A stretch of 8,560 bases of DNA. It comes from an uncultured Collinsella sp. Lineage in GTDB: Bacteria; Actinomycetota; Coriobacteriia; Coriobacteriales; Coriobacteriaceae. Shown in pieces: positions 7,098-8,560 of this stretch. Each line of letters begins with the position of its first letter. Positions within the stretch are counted from its first letter, which is position 1. Below the pieces are notes generated by a model. That model was not told the DNA's origin. It made no database searches and was given only the letters and a program-made list of their open reading frames with translations. Both the position numbers and the translations under genes were made by a program. The stretch covers positions 1-8,560 of the forward strand of contig CABRZY010000067.1 in NCBI GenBank assembly GCA_902475475.1, read 5' to 3'.

Positions 7098-8135
7098 ATG
7101 GACCTGCCGATCGTCCTGTCCCATAAGACTGCCTGGCTGTACCACAACGTGGCGCGCCCGTCCGAGCCGCTCTCGCGAGCAAGCAGCCTATACGATGAGG
7201 ACTCGCCTGCTAACGAGGCGGAGCCGGCCGCGAGCCTGCCCAAATTGGGACTCGATACCAAGGGGCTGAGGGCTTCAACGGCAGTTGGGATCGTTACCGA
7301 CTATCTGGTTTCGCTTGGTATTCCACGAGAAGAGCTCGATCATATCGACACGCTCGTCAACTTCGATTTTGAGCGCTCGACGCCGGCTGGATTTAGGTGC
7401 CACGTGTTTGGAGCGCCGATACCTCCAGGCCATCTTATCGAGGTGGCAGAGGGCCTTCTGGTGGTTGATGAGGCCATGTGCTTTGTCCAAGCGGGTTCGT
7501 GGATGAGCGAGCCCGAGCAGCTGGAATATGGCTACGAAATCTGCGCCCGATACCATTTGAATCATCTGTCGACAGGCGATTATATCGAGATGGGGCAGAG
7601 GTATACCGTTGCCGACTTGATTGCCTATTGCAATGAGAACCGATCTCGTCAGGGGGCTGTACGCGCGGCCGCCGTGCTCAGGCGCGTGCACGATGGCGCG
7701 CGGTCGCCCATGGAGACGGCCACCGCAATCATGGTCGTAGCAAAACGTTCCCAGGGCGGGCTGGGATACGCCAAGATCGAGCTCAACCATCGGGTCGATG
7801 TTCCCAACGAGTTCAAGTATCTCGCAAAGGCCGGGTATTTCGAGATCGACGTATATGCGCCTGCGAGCGGTACGGGGATTGAATACAACGGTTCGGACCA
7901 TCTTGATAAACAGCGCAGCGCGTCGGATGCGGAGCGTATGACCGTGCTGAGCGCGCTGGGCTTTAGGATGATCGTCCTCACCGGGACTCAGTTTGCCCAT
8001 CAGCTGCAATTGCACCGGGCGATGAACGCCATTGCACTCGCTATGGGTCTCACGTGCGACCGAAGCGAAGCGTTCCAAAAGCGGCAGAACGACCTGCGAG
8101 AATTCGTGATTCGTCACTGGGACGGCGGCCTTTAG
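7098..8135 (+). CDS. AbiEi-like / DUF559-like (PD-(D/E)XK) nuclease-fold protein
   Basis: A 345-residue soluble protein with no signal or membrane segment. The N-terminus has LSHKTAWLYHN (residues 7-17), reminiscent of the SH-x-(S/T)-A-x-x-x-H motif of AbiEi-type antitoxin proteins. A middle part (about 95-160) resembles the region after it in that family. The C-terminal third looks like the DUF559/Vsr-like nuclease fold: SPMET with E206, FEID with D251, then GIEYNGSDH with E262, N264 and H268. That order (E, D, E-x-N/D-G, H) is what such domains show; Asn replaces the more usual Asp/Lys at 264, so activity is uncertain. The assignment is from remembered family patterns. No toxin or methylase partner is adjacent, so defence or self-recognition is only a guess. 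Codon use is less strictly C/G-ending than in neighbours (GGG, CGA, CAT, ATT occur). Together with flanking hairpin repeats, this hints at acquired DNA. Confidence 0.75.
   Translation: MDLPIVLSHKTAWLYHNVARPSEPLSRASSLYDEDSPANEAEPAASLPKLGLDTKGLRASTAVGIVTDYLVSLGIPREELDHIDTLVNFDFERSTPAGFRCHVFGAPIPPGHLIEVAEGLLVVDEAMCFVQAGSWMSEPEQLEYGYEICARYHLNHLSTGDYIEMGQRYTVADLIAYCNENRSRQGAVRAAAVLRRVHDGARSPMETATAIMVVAKRSQGGLGYAKIELNHRVDVPNEFKYLAKAGYFEIDVYAPASGTGIEYNGSDHLDKQRSASDAERMTVLSALGFRMIVLTGTQFAHQLQLHRAMNAIALAMGLTCDRSEAFQKRQNDLREFVIRHWDGGL
7903..7935 (+). repeat. 33-bp inverted repeat, left arm (inside the nuclease-like gene)
   Basis: This block encodes residues 269-280 (around DKQRSASDAE), just after the E262/H268 motif. 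It is the exact reverse complement of 8167-8199. Identity stops sharply at both ends. Confidence 0.95.
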
Positions 8136-8148
8136 GGGCGTTTCGGTC

Positions 8149-8167
8149 CTTCTACGGGGCGCTGTGG
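8149..8167 (+). repeat. 19-bp direct repeat, copy 1
   Basis: CTTCTACGGGGCGCTGTGG, repeated exactly at 8200-8218 with a 51-bp offset. The two copies bracket the 33-bp inverted block, sharing one base with it on the left. Confidence 0.95.
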
Positions 8168-8199
8168 CTCCGCATCCGACGCGCTGCGCTGTTTATCAA
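8167..8199 (+). repeat. 33-bp inverted repeat, right arm (downstream of the gene)
   Basis: An exact reverse complement of coding bases 7903-7935, located 32 bases after the stop codon. An RNA running through the gene and past it could fold the two arms into a 33-bp helix with a 231-nt loop that contains the gene's 3' end and stop. The block lies exactly between the 19-bp direct repeats. Confidence 0.95.
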
Positions 8200-8218
8200 C
8201 TTCTACGGGGCGCTGTGG
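8200..8218 (+). repeat. 19-bp direct repeat, copy 2
   Basis: The second exact copy of CTTCTACGGGGCGCTGTGG. It ends 10 bases before hairpin repeat copy 2. Confidence 0.95.
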
Positions 8219-8228
8219 GCAGGCAAGT

Positions 8229-8289
8229 CATCACAACATTCGACGTTTTTTGCCAAAATCGGGAAAAGCATCGAATGTTGTGATGGTTT
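8229..8289. repeat. Dispersed hairpin repeat, copy 2
   Basis: Arms 8229-8243 and 8271-8285 pair perfectly over 15 bp. The RNA stem can extend to 20 bp outward (8224-8290) with two G-U pairs. The loop is 27 nt, one A longer than copy 1. It is otherwise identical to copy 1 over 60 bases. It is not followed by a U-tract (GTTTGTGTTG), so this copy is a weaker terminator candidate than copy 1, even though it lies behind the nuclease-like gene. Confidence 0.85.
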
Positions 8290-8373
8290 GTGTTGAGGAT
8301 GGGCTTGGAAAGTCCGTTTTGCTCGAAGCGACCTGTCCTGTCGTACGGGTGTCGGCATGATTCTCTTGTGGGG

Positions 8374-8379
8374 TATTAT
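8374..8379 (+). promoter_or_regulatory. Possible -10 box of moaA
   Basis: TATTAT lies 40 bases before the moaA start. The -35 region at the right distance (TGTCGG, about 8350-8355) matches consensus poorly, so this is a weak call. I see no molybdenum-cofactor riboswitch fold in 8290-8419. Confidence 0.25.
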
Positions 8380-8419
8380 GTTTTCCGAAGAATAAAACGC
8401 CGCGTGAGGGGAGGGCCGC

Positions 8420-8560
8420 GTGGACGGGCACGTGCAACATGACGGCTTTGGCCGCGATATCAACTACCTGCGCATTGCCGTTACCGACAAGTGCAATTTC
8501 CGCTGCATTTACTGCATGCCGGCCGATGGCGTGGCGCCCCGCGCGCACGACGAGCTGCTC
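8420..8560 (+). CDS. moaA: GTP 3',8-cyclase MoaA, N-terminus (3'-truncated by window edge)
   Basis: The first 47 codons of a radical-SAM enzyme that converts GTP to 3',8-cyclo-GTP, the first step of molybdenum cofactor (molybdopterin) synthesis. Residues 10-34 show the MoaA opening: FGRDINYLRIAVTDKCN with the cluster motif C25-x3-C29-x2-C32, then MP. These cysteines bind the N-terminal [4Fe-4S] cluster that cleaves S-adenosylmethionine. The GTG at 8420 is preceded by GAGGGGAGGG four to five bases upstream. An in-frame GTG at 8432 is possible but sits too far from that site. The second, C-terminal cluster lies outside the window. Other molybdopterin genes may follow. Confidence 0.93.
   Translation, partial: MDGHVQHDGFGRDINYLRIAVTDKCNFRCIYCMPADGVAPRAHDELL

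Noticed and set aside
8149..8218. A minimal CRISPR unit (19-bp repeat, 32-nt insert, 19-bp repeat)
   Set aside because: There are only two repeats, they are shorter than known CRISPR repeats and have no palindrome, there are no cas genes, and the insert matches the adjacent gene rather than foreign DNA.
8054..8296. Small plus-strand open frame over the nuclease gene's 3' end and the repeats
   Set aside because: It runs through the real gene in another frame and through non-coding hairpin DNA, and has no ribosome site. The repeated FYGALW is just the direct repeat translated.
8290..8419. Molybdenum-cofactor riboswitch upstream of moaA
   Set aside because: I looked for an extended multi-helix leader and saw only a weak hairpin (about 8335-8355). 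Nothing matches the riboswitch architecture well enough to call.

Overview
The window is a high-GC bacterial chromosome segment with tightly packed genes. GC-rich third codon positions, GTG starts and a solitary AbiEi-like/DUF559-like nuclease gene of a type I associate with Coriobacteriia suggest an actinobacterium of that class, possibly Collinsella. That placement is inference, because no search could be run.

Layout, left to right: (1) the 3' two-thirds of ligA (+), ending at a stem-loop that probably also terminates the convergent gene. (2) A short minus-strand coding-like relic at 1459-1556, resembling the last residues of a MerR/GyrI-type drug-sensing regulator. It lies directly behind a complete MATE efflux gene (-, 1557-2903). 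(3) A divergent 259-bp control region. The MATE side carries a promoter with the 19-bp spacer and central dyad typical of MerR-regulated promoters. The ABC side carries a sigma70-like promoter and two related palindromic sites. (4) A two-gene operon (+, 3163-6883) for a heterodimeric ABC exporter. The first subunit has the degenerate ATPase residues and the second the catalytic ones, and the genes overlap by 8 bp. (5) A 60-61 bp hairpin repeat, present twice in the same orientation (6933-6996 and 8229-8289), bracketing one gene. That gene (7098-8135) encodes a 345-aa protein with an AbiEi-like N-terminus and a DUF559/PD-(D/E)XK-like C-terminus. (6) A short region after that gene contains an exact 33-bp reverse-complement copy of part of the gene's own coding sequence. 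The copy sits between two 19-bp direct repeats. (7) The first 47 codons of moaA (+), running off the end.

The efflux pump genes form a divergent pair of drug/metabolite exporters. The MATE gene appears to have lost its linked regulator while keeping that regulator's type of operator. ligA and moaA are housekeeping genes (replication/repair and molybdenum cofactor synthesis). The segment between the hairpin repeats looks like accessory DNA inserted between the ABC operon and moaA. The strongest unexplained signal is the self-complementary 33-bp block behind the nuclease-like gene.
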